From assembly GCF_013267835.1 (NCBI RefSeq), contig NZ_CP053939.1, forward strand, positions 558,001-622,000: DNA of 64,000 nt, given 5' to 3'. The notes below the pieces were generated by a model. It worked only from the letters and a program-made list of their open reading frames with translations. It was not told the origin of the DNA and ran no database searches. Source of the stretch: Neisseria mucosa. Lineage in GTDB: Bacteria; Pseudomonadota; Gammaproteobacteria; Burkholderiales; Neisseriaceae. Every line of letters starts with the position of its first letter. Position 1 is the first letter of the stretch. Below are positions 20,281 through 30,985 of the stretch, in pieces. The translations under genes were made by a program, and so were the position numbers.

Positions 20281-20690
20281 CCACCACTACCGCAGGAATG
20301 TGTGTGTTTGGGTTTTAAGTCTTCGGCACTTGGCGTTCTGGACGCGCCGGCTTTTTCGAGGCGGTCGAGATAGTCTTGCCAAAGCGCGTCTTGATTGTGC
20401 GCCAGTCGGTAGAGATAGTCCCAATCGTAAAGGCCGCTGTCGTGGCCGTCTGAAAAAGTAATTTTCAAGGCGTATTGGCCGACGGGGTCTAAATCGGTAA
20501 TGCTGACTTCGGCTTTGCCTGTTTGCAAAACATCTTGGCCGGCACCGTGTCCGCGCACTTCCGCGCTGGGCGAGTACACGCGCAGGTATTCGGCAGGAAG
20601 GCTCTTTGCACCGTCAACATAGACCAAAGTCAGTACGCGACGCTCTTTTTGGAGGCGGATTTCTTGTGGAATTTTATCGGCTTGGGTCAT
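20259..20690 (-). CDS. DUF971 domain protein with Cys/His-rich tail
   Basis: The 143-residue protein starts at ATG 20690 with GGAG upstream. The domain contains LPAEYLRVYSPSAEVRGHG and YALKITFSDGHDSGLYDWDY, the DUF971 signature found in proteins linked to Fe-S cluster handling. The C-terminus is a metal-binding-looking HTHSCGSGGCGG. The stop codon (TGA) is inside a DUS, and the end overlaps the rnz remnant by 22 bases. The start lies directly after the small membrane protein gene. The function is unproven. Confidence 0.88.
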   Translation of the reverse strand: MTQADKIPQEIRLQKERRVLTLVYVDGAKSLPAEYLRVYSPSAEVRGHGAGQDVLQTGKAEVSITDLDPVGQYALKITFSDGHDSGLYDWDYLYRLAHNQDALWQDYLDRLEKAGASRTPSAEDLKPKHTHSCGSGGCGGKAV

Positions 20691-20691
20691 G

Positions 20692-20925
20692 TCATGCTCC
20701 GTTCTTTTTACGCAAATAGGCAACGCGTACAGAAAAAATACCGCCAAGTACGGCAAACAGCACGATTGCGTAGAGTGAAAACCGTATCAGGCCCACTTGT
20801 GTGTCCGCCGTCAGCCCCAAGGGCAGCAACATCACGGCAACGAACAGTAAAAATGCGGCCAACATGGCGGCAATGCTGGCAAAGGCATAGCGGGTATTGG
20901 CTGCTGTTTGCGGATGTTTGGTCAT
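20692..20925 (-). CDS. Small two-helix membrane protein, unknown
   Basis: The 77-residue protein has two predicted transmembrane helices (about 14-37 and 47-69) and a basic C-terminus (RVAYLRKKNGA). Its stop codon is one base from the DUF971 start, so the two are probably co-translated. I do not recognise a family. The location suggests an inner-membrane partner of the DUF971 protein. Confidence 0.65.
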   Translation of the reverse strand: MTKHPQTAANTRYAFASIAAMLAAFLLFVAVMLLPLGLTADTQVGLIRFSLYAIVLFAVLGGIFSVRVAYLRKKNGA

Positions 20926-21001
20926 ATTGGATGGCTTGCCGTAGGGTGGTGAGGCGGTATTTTATCAGCTTTTTGGTGCTTCATGCCGTCTGAAAACGGC
21001 T

Positions 21002-22291
21002 TTATTTCCATAAATAAAGTGTAATGGCGCGCCTGTCTTCGCCTTCGGGCATTAAGCGGATGCTGCTGCCTTTGCTTCCGTTGACACGGATAATGATGCC
21101 GCCGGTCTGCCGCTCGATGATGTCGAGTTGGGTGTCGCGGTTCATGCGGTAGTTGTAACGTTCGCATTGTTTCAAGCACCAGAAATCTTGCCAATGGATA
21201 AAATATTTTTGTCCGGATTCGATGGCCAGCGTTTCGCCGCCTTTGACGATAAAGTAAGGATAATCGGGTTTTTGCGTGCTGAATGTCCATTCGGCTGTTC
21301 TGTTTTTTCCGTTTTGACGGTATTGGAACACGGCACGGTATTCGGTGTCGTATTCCAAGGGCTGTAAAGGAAACAGCGCAAATTGGCGGTCGGTTAGGAG
21401 GCGGTTTGGGTCATTATTTTTATCTAAGATTTTGACGTCTTTGATTTCTTTTGTGTCCTGATACAGTTTGAACGAACGCATTTTGACCGGAGGCGATTGT
21501 TCTGAGAATGCGATGCTGACCGGATTGCCGGTCATTTCATAATGCGGCATAGGGTCAGGACGTTCGCCGTGGAAAACCGGCGAAGCGAAATTGCCTTGTG
21601 GATAGGTGATGTAAGGCCGGGTTTTGCGGTTGGAAATTTCATCCGCATAAACAATGGCATGGCCATGACAGGCATCTTGATAAAACGAACGGCTGAGGTC
21701 GGATAGGGGGCGGTTTTTTTGGCAGAGGCTGTTGAATCTGCTGTCGCCCTGATTAATGCTCAACGCGATTTGTTTGCCTTGAGATTCAAACGCGGCACCG
21801 GCCTCGTCGATATTTTGATCGAGCAAGGAGAAACGGTGGTAAATCGCCGTCATCAGGTTGTCCAGCTGATGTTGGGCAGGCAGGTGGTCGTTGATTTTTT
21901 CGTTTGGCGGGTGTTGGCCGGTACTGACGTTTTCATGTACGCCTTGATAGGCATAACCGGCTTTGCGCGTGCGGTCAGATGGGCGTGGGCCTGTGTAAAA
22001 GGGATTGCGTGTATTGTGTTCGTCATGTCCATCATCAGGATTTTGCAGCAGATAGCGGGCATGATTGCGCGCGGCGCGTTCGAGTGTGGCCGAGTGCGCC
22101 AGTGTGGGCAGATTGGCTGAAGCGCGGAGGAAGTTTAAATACGCCAAGGCGTCAAAATCGGCAACGGCAGTACGATTTTGCGGCGGTTGGGCGTAGATGA
22201 GCTGGTCTTCGGAATAGCGATGGGTTTCGTAGTATTGGAATATGCCGAGGGCGATGGCGAAACCCCCCAGCCAGTAAAGAAAGTGTTTCAT
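21002..22291 (-). CDS. CAP (SCP/PR1) domain protein with N-terminal membrane anchor
   Basis: The 429-residue protein begins with a single hydrophobic helix (FLYWLGGFAIALGIFQYY) serving as signal or anchor. Residues about 40-160 form a CAP domain (YLNFLRASANLPTLAHSATL, then ERAARNHARYLL and HENVSTG). The C-terminal half is an extracytoplasmic region with Cys residues (CLKQC) and no family that I recognise. CAP proteins are secreted or surface proteins of mostly unknown biochemical role. Only one gene is in the unit. Confidence 0.82.
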   Translation of the reverse strand: MKHFLYWLGGFAIALGIFQYYETHRYSEDQLIYAQPPQNRTAVADFDALAYLNFLRASANLPTLAHSATLERAARNHARYLLQNPDDGHDEHNTRNPFYTGPRPSDRTRKAGYAYQGVHENVSTGQHPPNEKINDHLPAQHQLDNLMTAIYHRFSLLDQNIDEAGAAFESQGKQIALSINQGDSRFNSLCQKNRPLSDLSRSFYQDACHGHAIVYADEISNRKTRPYITYPQGNFASPVFHGERPDPMPHYEMTGNPVSIAFSEQSPPVKMRSFKLYQDTKEIKDVKILDKNNDPNRLLTDRQFALFPLQPLEYDTEYRAVFQYRQNGKNRTAEWTFSTQKPDYPYFIVKGGETLAIESGQKYFIHWQDFWCLKQCERYNYRMNRDTQLDIIERQTGGIIIRVNGSKGSSIRLMPEGEDRRAITLYLWK

Positions 22292-22359
22292 TATATGTAC
22301 TGCGTTCAGACGGCCTTGAGCTGCGGCTCTTTCCCCTTGAAACTCATGCCGTTAAATGA

Positions 22360-22491
22360 TTATTTTGATAGCGGCTTGACTTGGAATGCTTCAGGATGGG
22401 ATTTGAAATATTCGACAGCGATAAATCCGCCGCCAATAATAATCAGTAGGGCAATGGCCATGCCGATCATCGCTAAAATGAATTTGTCCAT
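22360..22491 (-). CDS. Very small single-helix membrane protein (43 residues)
   Basis: This short open frame has an ATG at 22491 and a TAA at 22360. It encodes MDKFILAMIGMAIALLIIIG, then GGFIAVEYFKSHPEAFQVKP and LSK: one transmembrane helix and a short polar tail. The pattern is what a genuine small membrane protein looks like, and the codons resemble those of its neighbours. The ribosome-binding site is weak (CGGAC). It lies alone between the CAP protein and ilvD, followed downstream by no clear terminator. The function is unknown. Confidence 0.55.
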   Translation of the reverse strand: MDKFILAMIGMAIALLIIIGGGFIAVEYFKSHPEAFQVKPLSK

Positions 22492-22508
22492 ATTTGTCCG
22501 TTTGAATG

Positions 22509-22547
22509 AAGGCCGTCTGAAACACTTGGAAGCGTTCAGACGGCCTT
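22509..22547. terminator. DUS inverted-repeat hairpin
   Basis: AAGGCCGTCTGAA and TTCAGACGGCCTT are paired 14 bases beyond the ilvD stop codon. Confidence 0.7.
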
Positions 22548-22560
22548 AAAGTCAGGTTAA

Positions 22561-24420
22561 TTAACGTTCGATTTGCGATACGTCGCGCACTGCACCTTTG
22601 TCGGCGGAAGTCGCCATCGCGCCGTAGGCACGCAGGGCAGCGGAGACGTAGCGGTCGCGGTTTTCCGGTTTCCACGCTTTGCTGCCGCGTGCTTCCATTT
22701 CGGCACGGCGTGCGGCAAGCTCTTCATCGGAAATGACAAGGTGGATGCTGCGGTTTGGAATATCGATTTCGATGGTGTCGCCTTCGTGTACCAAACCGAT
22801 GGCGCCGCCTTCTGCCGCTTCAGGCGAAGCATGGCCGATGGACAGGCCGGAAGTACCGCCGGAGAAACGGCCGTCGGTCAGAAGGGCGCAAGCTTTGCCC
22901 AAACCTTTGGATTTCAGGTAAGAAGTCGGGTACAGCATTTCTTGCATGCCCGGGCCGCCTTTAGGGCCTTCGTAGCGGATGATGACGATGTCGCCTGCCA
23001 CGATTTGGTTGCCCAAAATGCCTTCGACTGCGTCTTCTTGGCTTTCAAATACACGGGCGCGGCCGGTAAATTTGAGGATGCTCTCGTCCACGCCTGCGGT
23101 TTTTACCACACAACCGCGTTCTGCGATATTGCCGAACAATACTGCCAAGCCGCCGTCTTGCGAGTAGGCATGTTCGACATCGCGGATACAGCCTTTTTCA
23201 CGGTCGAGGTCGAGGGTTTTCCACATACGGTTTTGCGAGAACGCCTGAGTGGTGCGCACGCCGCCGGGAGCGGCTTTGAAACGCTCGATGGCATGGGTGT
23301 TTTCAGGGTTGGTCACGTCCCATTTTTCAATCGCGTCTTTCAGTGTCGGCGCATGGATGGTGTACACGTCGGTGTGCAGTTTGCCTGCCTTGTCCAATTC
23401 TTTCAAGATGGCGAAAATGCCACCGGCGCGGTGCACGTCTTCCATGTAGTAGTCGTGATTGTTTGGCGCGGTTTTGCAGATGCAAGGAACAACGCGGCTC
23501 AGGCGGTCGATGTCGGCCATTTTGAAATCGACACCGGCTTCGTTGGCAACAGCCAACAGGTGCAAAATAGTATTGGTAGAGCCGCCCATGGCGATGTCCA
23601 TGGTCATGGCGTTTTCAAACGCTTTTTTAGTGGCAATGCTGCGTGGCAACACGGTTTCGTCGTCTTGCTCGTAGTAGCGTTTGGTGATTTCGACAATCAT
23701 GCGGCCGGCTTCGAGGAACAATTCTTTGCGGCCTGCGTGGGTGGCAAGGTAGGAGCCGTTGCCCGGCAGGGAAAGGCCGAGTGCTTCGGTCAGACAGTTC
23801 ATGGAGTTGGCGGTAAACATGCCGGAGCAGGAGCCGCAGGTCGGGCAGGCGTTTTGCTCGACTTCTTCGACTTGTTTGTCGCTGATATTGTCGTCAGCCG
23901 ATTCGATCATGGCGTCAATCAAGTCCAAGCGGCGTTCGGGTTGAATGTTTGCAACTCCGATAACTTTACCGGCTTCCATCGGGCCGCCGGAAACGAAGAT
24001 GGTCGGAATATTCAAGCGCATGGCGGCAATCAGCATTCCCGGGGTGATTTTGTCGCAGTTGGAAATGCACACCAGCGCGTCGGCGCAGTGGGCGTTGACC
24101 ATGTATTCGATGGAGTCGGCAATCAGGTCGCGGCTGGGCAGGGAGTAGAGCATACCGCTGTGGCCCATGGCGATACCGTCGTCAATGGCGATGGTGTTGA
24201 ATTCTTTGGCAATGCCGCCGGCTTTTTCGATTTCACGGGCAACCAGTTGGCCCATATTGTGCAGGTGCACATGGCCTGGGACGAATTGGGTGAAGGAGTT
24301 GGCAATGGCAATAATCGGTTTACCGAAGTCGGTTTCCATGACGCCGGTCGCACGCCACAATGCGCGCGCACCTGCCATATTGCGGCCGTGGGTAGAGGTT
24401 TTGGAGCGGTATTCAGGCAT
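22561..24420 (-). CDS. ilvD: Dihydroxy-acid dehydratase IlvD
   Basis: IlvD removes water from dihydroxyisovalerate and dihydroxymethylvalerate in valine, leucine and isoleucine synthesis. The 619-residue product carries the Fe-S cluster cysteines in [13 protein letters not shown] and [20 protein letters not shown], as in the [4Fe-4S] type, and the C-terminal [20 protein letters not shown] signature. A single gene flanked by DUS. No leader peptide or attenuator is visible. Confidence 0.97.
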   Translation of the reverse strand: MPEYRSKTSTHGRNMAGARALWRATGVMETDFGKPIIAIANSFTQFVPGHVHLHNMGQLVAREIEKAGGIAKEFNTIAIDDGIAMGHSGMLYSLPSRDLIADSIEYMVNAHCADALVCISNCDKITPGMLIAAMRLNIPTIFVSGGPMEAGKVIGVANIQPERRLDLIDAMIESADDNISDKQVEEVEQNACPTCGSCSGMFTANSMNCLTEALGLSLPGNGSYLATHAGRKELFLEAGRMIVEITKRYYEQDDETVLPRSIATKKAFENAMTMDIAMGGSTNTILHLLAVANEAGVDFKMADIDRLSRVVPCICKTAPNNHDYYMEDVHRAGGIFAILKELDKAGKLHTDVYTIHAPTLKDAIEKWDVTNPENTHAIERFKAAPGGVRTTQAFSQNRMWKTLDLDREKGCIRDVEHAYSQDGGLAVLFGNIAERGCVVKTAGVDESILKFTGRARVFESQEDAVEGILGNQIVAGDIVIIRYEGPKGGPGMQEMLYPTSYLKSKGLGKACALLTDGRFSGGTSGLSIGHASPEAAEGGAIGLVHEGDTIEIDIPNRSIHLVISDEELAARRAEMEARGSKAWKPENRDRYVSAALRAYGAMATSADKGAVRDVSQIER

Positions 24421-24699
24421 TTTTGTTCCTTTGTTTTATGCTGAGGCCGTCTGAAATAGGCTGAATATTGTGGCGGCCCGTTGTAGAAATAACTCGGTAT
24501 TTTATACCAATTACGAGCGATGAAGCACGCTATTTTGTAATAAAACTAAACTGTGTTTGCTTCACCTGAATTTGCTGCTCACTTCTTCAGACGGCCTGAA
24601 GTTTTCTTAAGATGAAACGCTGTCTTTCTCAGTTGCAAAAGATGTTGGTGTCAAAAAGTGATATGATAGGGAACTTCTCACACTTTTAAGGATAAGACG

Positions 24700-25263
24700 A
24701 TGAAAAAAATCATGTTTGCATTGTGTTCGGCCATGTTGGCTTCTGCTGTGTCTGCCGCTGTTTATAAAGTGGACGAATTCCATGCCAATGCCCGCTTTGC
24801 CATCGACCATTTCAACACCAGCACCAACGTCGGCGGTATTTATGGTTTGACCGGAAATTTGGAATTTGACCGCGCCAAACGCCAAGGCTCTATCGATATC
24901 GTATTGCCTTTGTCCAAACTGCAAACCGGTTCTGAACACTTTACCCAACACTTGAAATCTGCCGATATTTTCAACGCGGACAAATACCCTGAAATCCGTT
25001 TTGTATCCACCAAATTCAATTTCAACGGCAAAAAACTGCTTTCTGTTGACGGCAACCTGACCATGAACGGCAAAACTGCGCCGGTGAAACTCAAAGCCGA
25101 CAAATTCAACTGCTACCAAAGCCCGATGTTAAAAGCAGAAGTGTGCGGCGGCGACTTCAGCACCACCATCGACCGTACCAAATGGGGCTTGGATTATCTG
25201 GTAAGTGCCGGCATGAGCAAAAAAGTAAACATCAATATCCAAATCGAAGCAGCCAAACAATAA
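24700..25263 (+). CDS. YceI-family periplasmic lipid-binding protein
   Basis: The 187-residue protein has a signal peptide (MKKIMFALCSAMLASAVSA) and starts after AAGGA. The mature part opens YKVDEFHANARFAIDHF, typical of YceI beta-barrels that bind isoprenoid-type lipids in the periplasm. The segments GSIDIVLPLSKLQTGSEHF and FSTTIDRTKWGLDYL also fit. The biological role in Neisseria is unclear. The 279-base gap upstream contains two single DUS and no gene. Confidence 0.92.
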   Translation: MKKIMFALCSAMLASAVSAAVYKVDEFHANARFAIDHFNTSTNVGGIYGLTGNLEFDRAKRQGSIDIVLPLSKLQTGSEHFTQHLKSADIFNADKYPEIRFVSTKFNFNGKKLLSVDGNLTMNGKTAPVKLKADKFNCYQSPMLKAEVCGGDFSTTIDRTKWGLDYLVSAGMSKKVNINIQIEAAKQ

Positions 25264-25284
25264 TCCTGCTTGATTTTAAAATAA

Positions 25285-25345
25285 AGGCCGTCTGAACAGC
25301 TTAGGCAGAAATCGTTGATTTCGTTTATCCCTGTTCAGACGGCCT
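25285..25345. terminator. DUS inverted-repeat hairpin
   Basis: AGGCCGTCTGAACAG and CTGTTCAGACGGCCT are paired, with a nested GAAATC/GATTTC. It lies between the convergent yceI-like and symporter genes and can act in both directions. Confidence 0.7.
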
Positions 25346-25360
25346 GATGATTAAAGTCGA

Positions 25361-26341
<981 letters not shown>

Positions 26342-26391
26342 TCAAGGATACACGCCTTAACCTTAATTTGCAAAATGACTTAAAAATAAAC

Positions 26392-26431
26392 CAGGCCGTC
26401 TGAAAATAGAGATTGATTTTCAGACGGCCTG
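26392..26431. terminator. DUS inverted-repeat hairpin
   Basis: CAGGCCGTCTGAAAAT and ATTTTCAGACGGCCTG form a long perfect stem downstream of the nnrD stop codon. Confidence 0.7.
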
Positions 26432-26458
26432 CAATCTGTATTTATGATATAGGCGGTA

Positions 26459-27340
26459 TTACTCTTTTGATAAAATATTGCGCAGCCATCGGGCGGCAGG
26501 TGCGATTTCTCCGGCGAGCATCCCGGTTTCGATTTGGCTGCTGTGTTTGATGACATCGGCTGCCGCGCCATGTAGCCAAACGCCGGCGCAAGCAGCCTGG
26601 AATGCCGGAATGCCTTGTGCCAGCAGGCTGCCGATCATACCGCTTAAGACATCGCCGCTGCCGGCGGTAGCCAATCCGGCATTGCCGCTGGTGTTGGTAT
26701 AGACCATGCCGTCAGTTGCGGCAACTAATGTATGATGGCCTTTCAATACGACAGTTGCGCCATATTTTTGGCTGATTTCGGTTACGGCTTTCTGTCTGTC
26801 GGCTTGAACTGATTGGGTATCGATACCGAGTAGGCGGGCGGCTTCGGCCGGATGCGGTGTCAGGACGATATGTTTGTACGATTTGAGGCGTTCGGCTAAT
26901 TCGGGAGAACGGGCCAGTAGTGTCAAGGCATCTGCATCGAGCAATAAAGGCCGGTCATGGTGTGTTGACAGGATTTTGGGCAGCAGCTGCTCTGATAATC
27001 CGTCCAGACCGAATCCGCAGCCGATTACCCGTGCGCTGACATCGTTGCGCTCCATCAGTTGGGCCGCAGTGGCGAGCATGATTTCAGGGCGTTCGGGAAT
27101 GATGGCAAAAGGCAGCGCGGCTTGGTTGAAGCCTGCCCAAACCTTGCCGCACCCCTGATACATGGCGGCTGTGGCTGCCAAAACCACTGCGCCGATCATT
27201 CCCGTTGAGCCGCCGATAATGGCAAGCGTGCCGTATGTGCCTTTGTGCGACTCTTGGGCGCGGGGGCGGAATACGTCGGGAAATGCTAAGGCCGTCTGAA
27301 AAGCCTGAAGCGATTCGGGAAGCGTGTAGATGGGCTGCAT
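26459..27340 (-). CDS. nnrD: ADP-dependent NAD(P)H-hydrate dehydratase
   Basis: The 293-residue product, started at ATG 27340 (GGAAGG 7 bases upstream), is the dehydratase domain of the NAD(P)H repair system. It has [19 protein letters not shown] (nucleotide-binding loop), [12 protein letters not shown] and the catalytic [19 protein letters not shown]. The epimerase domain (NnrE), often fused in front, is absent here and must be encoded elsewhere. It diverges from the cytochrome gene with a gap of about 50 bases. Confidence 0.93.
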   Translation of the reverse strand: MQPIYTLPESLQAFQTALAFPDVFRPRAQESHKGTYGTLAIIGGSTGMIGAVVLAATAAMYQGCGKVWAGFNQAALPFAIIPERPEIMLATAAQLMERNDVSARVIGCGFGLDGLSEQLLPKILSTHHDRPLLLDADALTLLARSPELAERLKSYKHIVLTPHPAEAARLLGIDTQSVQADRQKAVTEISQKYGATVVLKGHHTLVAATDGMVYTNTSGNAGLATAGSGDVLSGMIGSLLAQGIPAFQAACAGVWLHGAAADVIKHSSQIETGMLAGEIAPAARWLRNILSKE

Positions 27341-27393
27341 GGCGTAACCTTCCAAGATAAGAAATTTAATTTTAAATCAGAAAGTAAAAGGTA

Positions 27394-28050
27394 ATGAAGC
27401 AAAAAATAAAAGTTTGGGACGCACCTACGCGCCTGTTCCATTGGCTCTTGGTGTTATTGATGGGTTTCATGTGGTACAGCGCCACCCGAGGCGGCGATAT
27501 GCTGGTATGGCATTTGCGCGGCGGTTTGTTGATGTTGGCGTTGGTGGTTTTCCGCTTGTGCTGGGGGATATGGGGCAGCGATACGGCAAGATTCAGCCGA
27601 TTTGTGCGTCCATTTTCCGAAATCCGCCGCTATACACAAGGCCAGATGTCTGAAGACGAATTGGTCGGCCACAATCCTTTGGGTGCGCTGATGGTCATCG
27701 CTTTATTGGCCGCGCTGGTTTTTCAGATGGCCACTGGCTTATTTGCCGCCGATGAAAATACGTTTACCAATTCCGGCTTTTTGAATCATTTGGTCAGCGA
27801 ACACGCCGGTACGCTGGCGCGAAAAATCCATGTCAATTTCTTTAATATTTTGACTGTTTTGGCAGGCGTACATATCGCAGCTGTTTTGCTGTATCGCTTT
27901 GTGAAAAAACAGGATTTGATTACGCCGATGATTAACGGCTTTAAAACCATTGATGCCAAGCAGCCTAAGTTGGCAGGAATGGGACAATTGCTTGCCGCTT
28001 TGTCGGTAGCGATTGCGTTAGTGTGCGCAGTATGGATGTTGCGCGGCTGA
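27394..28050 (+). CDS. Cytochrome b561-like membrane protein
   Basis: The 218-residue integral membrane protein starts VWDAPTRLFHWLLVLLM, the first haem-ligand helix of the Ni/Fe-hydrogenase-type cytochrome b family. Further His residues occur in MLVWHLRGG, SEHAGTLARKIHVNFFN and LAGVHIAAV. It probably carries two haems b and passes electrons between quinol and a periplasmic partner. No hydrogenase or partner gene is nearby. Confidence 0.88.
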   Translation: MKQKIKVWDAPTRLFHWLLVLLMGFMWYSATRGGDMLVWHLRGGLLMLALVVFRLCWGIWGSDTARFSRFVRPFSEIRRYTQGQMSEDELVGHNPLGALMVIALLAALVFQMATGLFAADENTFTNSGFLNHLVSEHAGTLARKIHVNFFNILTVLAGVHIAAVLLYRFVKKQDLITPMINGFKTIDAKQPKLAGMGQLLAALSVAIALVCAVWMLRG

Positions 28051-28076
28051 TGTTTTAAGGCGGATACCCAAAAACA

Positions 28077-28122
28077 AACCGACTCCGATAGCTGAAATGG
28101 CTGTTGGGGTCGGTTGCTTTTT
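28077..28122 (+). terminator. Intrinsic terminator after the cytochrome gene
   Basis: AACCGACTCC and GGGGTCGGTT form the stem, followed by GCTTTTT. It is independent of uptake sequences. Confidence 0.75.
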
Positions 28123-28141
28123 AGGGTTTAAAAGATGATGT

Positions 28142-29230
28142 TCAGACGGCCTTAACGCAGCGCAGGATGCTGTGGCCTCGGCCGATGCCGTCTGAAATTT
28201 CCGCTACTTTCAATCCGGCTTTTTCAACGCAACGGATCAGGTCTTCAGAATGGAAGATTTTGCTGTTGCCGTTGGCCATGGCAGTGAAATACAGGCTGGT
28301 CATGGTCAGGCAGTAGGCGGCGGTTTCGTAGCGTTGCCTGTCCCAGAAAGGCTCCATGATGTAGAGGCTGGTGTTTTCGCTCATGGACGCAGCGGCGCGT
28401 TGAAGAATGCTGGTGGCTTGTTCTTCGGTGAAACAGTCTAGGAATTGGCTCATCCAAATCGCGTCAAAACCGGTTGGGAACGGAATTTCAGGATCAAGCA
28501 GGTTGGCCGGATGGGCGTAGATACGGTCCGCGCCGTTTTTGCCTTTGGTCGCTTCGCGCATCAAGCCGATTTGTTGCGGCAGATCCATAATGGTTACTTC
28601 CACTTCGGCATTGTGGTTGACGCATTGCTCCGCCCAGCGGCCGGTATTGCCGCCGACATCGAGCAATTTTTTGACCGGTTTGGCGAACACGGTGTTGAGC
28701 GCTTCGGCGAAGGAGTTGTCGGAATAATAATGGTCGAATGCAAACCATTTTTCCTGCGCGATGCTTGGCAATGAAGACAAGCCTTCGTAAATGGTCGGCC
28801 AGTCGCCGAATACTTTCAGGCCTTCGGGCTTGCCGGTTTGCAGGGTTTTTTCCAAATCAAACATGCCTTGGTAGCAGATTTCCTGCGTGAAATCCATGTT
28901 GACACGGGCCATTTTGTCTTTGAGGACAAACCAACCGGCCTTGCTGATGAAATAGCGGTTGTCGCGAGTCAAGACAGTGCCGATAGAAAGTGAAGCTTCC
29001 AGCAGGACTTGTGCCGCGTAGTTACTGATTTTCGCTTTTTCAGCGATTTCGGCTTGAGTGAGGCCGTCAGGATGGGCGTTCAGCAGGTCCAGAATGCCAA
29101 ATTTCACCATCAGGCGGGAAACTTGGAACACAATCGGTGCAAAAGCGATTTCTTGAGCCAGACGTTGAGCCTCGCCTGCGGACTGGTGTTCGTGGGAATA
29201 GCGTTGTTCTAGGGCAGGGAAGAGTTGCAT
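28142..29230 (-). CDS. SAM-dependent O-methyltransferase, aryl polyene locus
   Basis: The 362-residue methyltransferase has an N-terminal winged-helix dimerisation domain (about residues 30-110), as in plant-type and polyketide O-methyltransferases. The Rossmann domain follows, with motif I at 191-197 (DVGGNTG). Methylation of the aryl head group is a known variation in aryl polyenes, which makes this the likely tailoring enzyme. It is the last gene of the long minus-strand unit, 36 bases after the AMP-ligase. It ends in VKAV, the stop coming from a DUS. Confidence 0.82.
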   Translation of the reverse strand: MQLFPALEQRYSHEHQSAGEAQRLAQEIAFAPIVFQVSRLMVKFGILDLLNAHPDGLTQAEIAEKAKISNYAAQVLLEASLSIGTVLTRDNRYFISKAGWFVLKDKMARVNMDFTQEICYQGMFDLEKTLQTGKPEGLKVFGDWPTIYEGLSSLPSIAQEKWFAFDHYYSDNSFAEALNTVFAKPVKKLLDVGGNTGRWAEQCVNHNAEVEVTIMDLPQQIGLMREATKGKNGADRIYAHPANLLDPEIPFPTGFDAIWMSQFLDCFTEEQATSILQRAAASMSENTSLYIMEPFWDRQRYETAAYCLTMTSLYFTAMANGNSKIFHSEDLIRCVEKAGLKVAEISDGIGRGHSILRCVKAV

Positions 29231-29266
29231 ATTGTTGGTTTTCCACTAAAAAGTTAATAGGTATAT

Positions 29267-30970
29267 TCAGACGGCCTCAAACACAATCCGTCCTGATGCA
29301 CACGGATGCTCTCCGTTGTTGATTTTAAAGCTCAGTTTGTTTTTGCCTTCATCGTATTTCAGCTCTACCGACACTTCATCATGAGGACGGATAAACTGCT
29401 GATATTTTAGATTTTCGATGCGGATAACGCGCTGTTTGCCCCATGGCTGGGGCGCGATCAGGTTGCGCACCCATTGCAGCTCTACCACGCCGGGAACCAG
29501 CGGGAAGGTGGCAAAATGGCCGCCGAAATAAACCAAATCCAAAGGCACGCGGCCGATGAAGGTTTCGATATTGGTTTCATCGTCAGATGATGTTTTCGAC
29601 CAAACGGGCGAAGTTTGGGCAACGGTAAAGGCCGTCTGAAAATCCGCCGCGGCGATTTTTGCTTGGGCGTTGCGCGGCAGGCTGTCGGTAAAACGCCAGT
29701 AGCGCGGCAGGGCAATGGTGTCCTGCGTGGCGGCCAGATGGCGTTTGAGCGTATCGGCGACCGCAGCGCGGCCTTTCTCGCGCAAGGCAGCGATACCGTC
29801 TGCGTTCAATGCCGCCCATATGGCAATACGTTGATGTTGCGGATGACGGCCGCAATGGGCGTCGGCAATCCAAGGATGTTGTAAAAGTTCGTGTTCGATT
29901 TGGGTCAGCGACACGCGTTTGTCCTCAAATTTAATAATACGGTCTTGGCGACCGAGTAACAGGAAACCGTCATCTTGCGGCTCGATCAAATCGGCTGTTT
30001 GACGGCGTTCGGGCGACCAAGGCGAAGAAGCCCAAAGTGCGCCTTCTTCGTTTTGCCCGATTTCCACGCCTTCGAAAGGCTGCCATTCTTGGCGTTCGCA
30101 ACGTGAGGCAATCACGCCGGTTTCGGTACTGCCATAAACTTCAAACGGGCGGACGGCAGCCTGTTGCAGCAAATCCGCCGTGGCTGAGGGCAATGCGCCA
30201 CCGGCCGAGACAATGCCTGCAATTTTATGGCCGATACTTTGCCAGTTGCGGTTTTCGCCCAAGCGGTTGAGTACGGCCGGACTGGCAATCCAAACCACTT
30301 TATCATGTGCGGCCGTGCTGTAAAGCAGGTTTTCCGGATAAACGGCTTGCTGTCGCTCCATAGTCCAACCCATTGTCAGCGCGAGTGCGAAGCGGAATGT
30401 GAAGCCGTAAAGATGCTGCGGAATAACGCTACCGATCACGGTTTCACCGTGCTGTCCAAATGGCAGCGTATTTGCCAAAGTCAGGGCTTCGGCCTGCATT
30501 TGCGCGGCGGTTTTCACAATAATCTGCGCTTCGCCGCTGGATCCTGATGTTTTCAGCCATGCTTCGGCATGGTCGGGAATCAGATGGTTTTCAGGATAGG
30601 TGTGCAGCGCTTCTGATTCTGTTCGAGTCAATACATCAGGCAAGTGCCAAATGTTCAGGCCGTCTGAAGACAGCTTTTTATCTGTTGAATCTGTTAAAAA
30701 CACTTCTGACGTTTTGCCCCATTCCAAATTGTCTTGCGCCAAATTGGGCAACAATAAAACCTTTCCGCCCGAATGCCACACTGCCAACACAGCACAGGCA
30801 AACAGCGCGGCATCGTCAAACCACAACGCGGCAGTTTGCACGCCTGCCTCTTTCAGACGGCATGACAGATGGAAAACCGCACGGTTGAAATCAGCACGCG
30901 TCCAATTCGGATGGGTGGCGATAAGGTCGTGTTGGGGTAGGTTTGGGGATAGGATTCGGGTTAGGTGCAT
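29267..30970 (-). CDS. Fused AMP-dependent ligase and ApeI-type dehydratase, aryl polyene locus
   Basis: The 567-residue protein joins two activities. Residues 1 to about 450 are an adenylate-forming ligase: TSGSSGE (141-147) is the P-loop, YGSTETG (279-285) the ATP-binding motif, and LLLGRQDRIIKFEDKRVS the hinge. Residues about 466-567 are a hotdog dehydratase domain with YFGGHFATFPLVPGVVELQW, matching ApeI-type 3-hydroxyacyl-ACP dehydratases. In other aryl polyene clusters these are separate proteins (ApeH and ApeI). The ligase would load the aryl starter onto the carrier protein, and the dehydratase would form the double bonds. The gene sits 15 bases after the lipoprotein gene. A DUS forms its stop codon. 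Confidence 0.85.
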   Translation of the reverse strand: MHLTRILSPNLPQHDLIATHPNWTRADFNRAVFHLSCRLKEAGVQTAALWFDDAALFACAVLAVWHSGGKVLLLPNLAQDNLEWGKTSEVFLTDSTDKKLSSDGLNIWHLPDVLTRTESEALHTYPENHLIPDHAEAWLKTSGSSGEAQIIVKTAAQMQAEALTLANTLPFGQHGETVIGSVIPQHLYGFTFRFALALTMGWTMERQQAVYPENLLYSTAAHDKVVWIASPAVLNRLGENRNWQSIGHKIAGIVSAGGALPSATADLLQQAAVRPFEVYGSTETGVIASRCERQEWQPFEGVEIGQNEEGALWASSPWSPERRQTADLIEPQDDGFLLLGRQDRIIKFEDKRVSLTQIEHELLQHPWIADAHCGRHPQHQRIAIWAALNADGIAALREKGRAAVADTLKRHLAATQDTIALPRYWRFTDSLPRNAQAKIAAADFQTAFTVAQTSPVWSKTSSDDETNIETFIGRVPLDLVYFGGHFATFPLVPGVVELQWVRNLIAPQPWGKQRVIRIENLKYQQFIRPHDEVSVELKYDEGKNKLSFKINNGEHPCASGRIVFEAV

Positions 30971-30985
30971 GATGGTTCTAAGGTT

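Noticed and set aside
22573..24444. 623-codon open frame on the plus strand opposite ilvD
   Set aside because: It mirrors ilvD exactly in extent. The residue pattern is that of an antisense shadow with many Phe, Val, Gly and His, and it has no ribosome-binding site.
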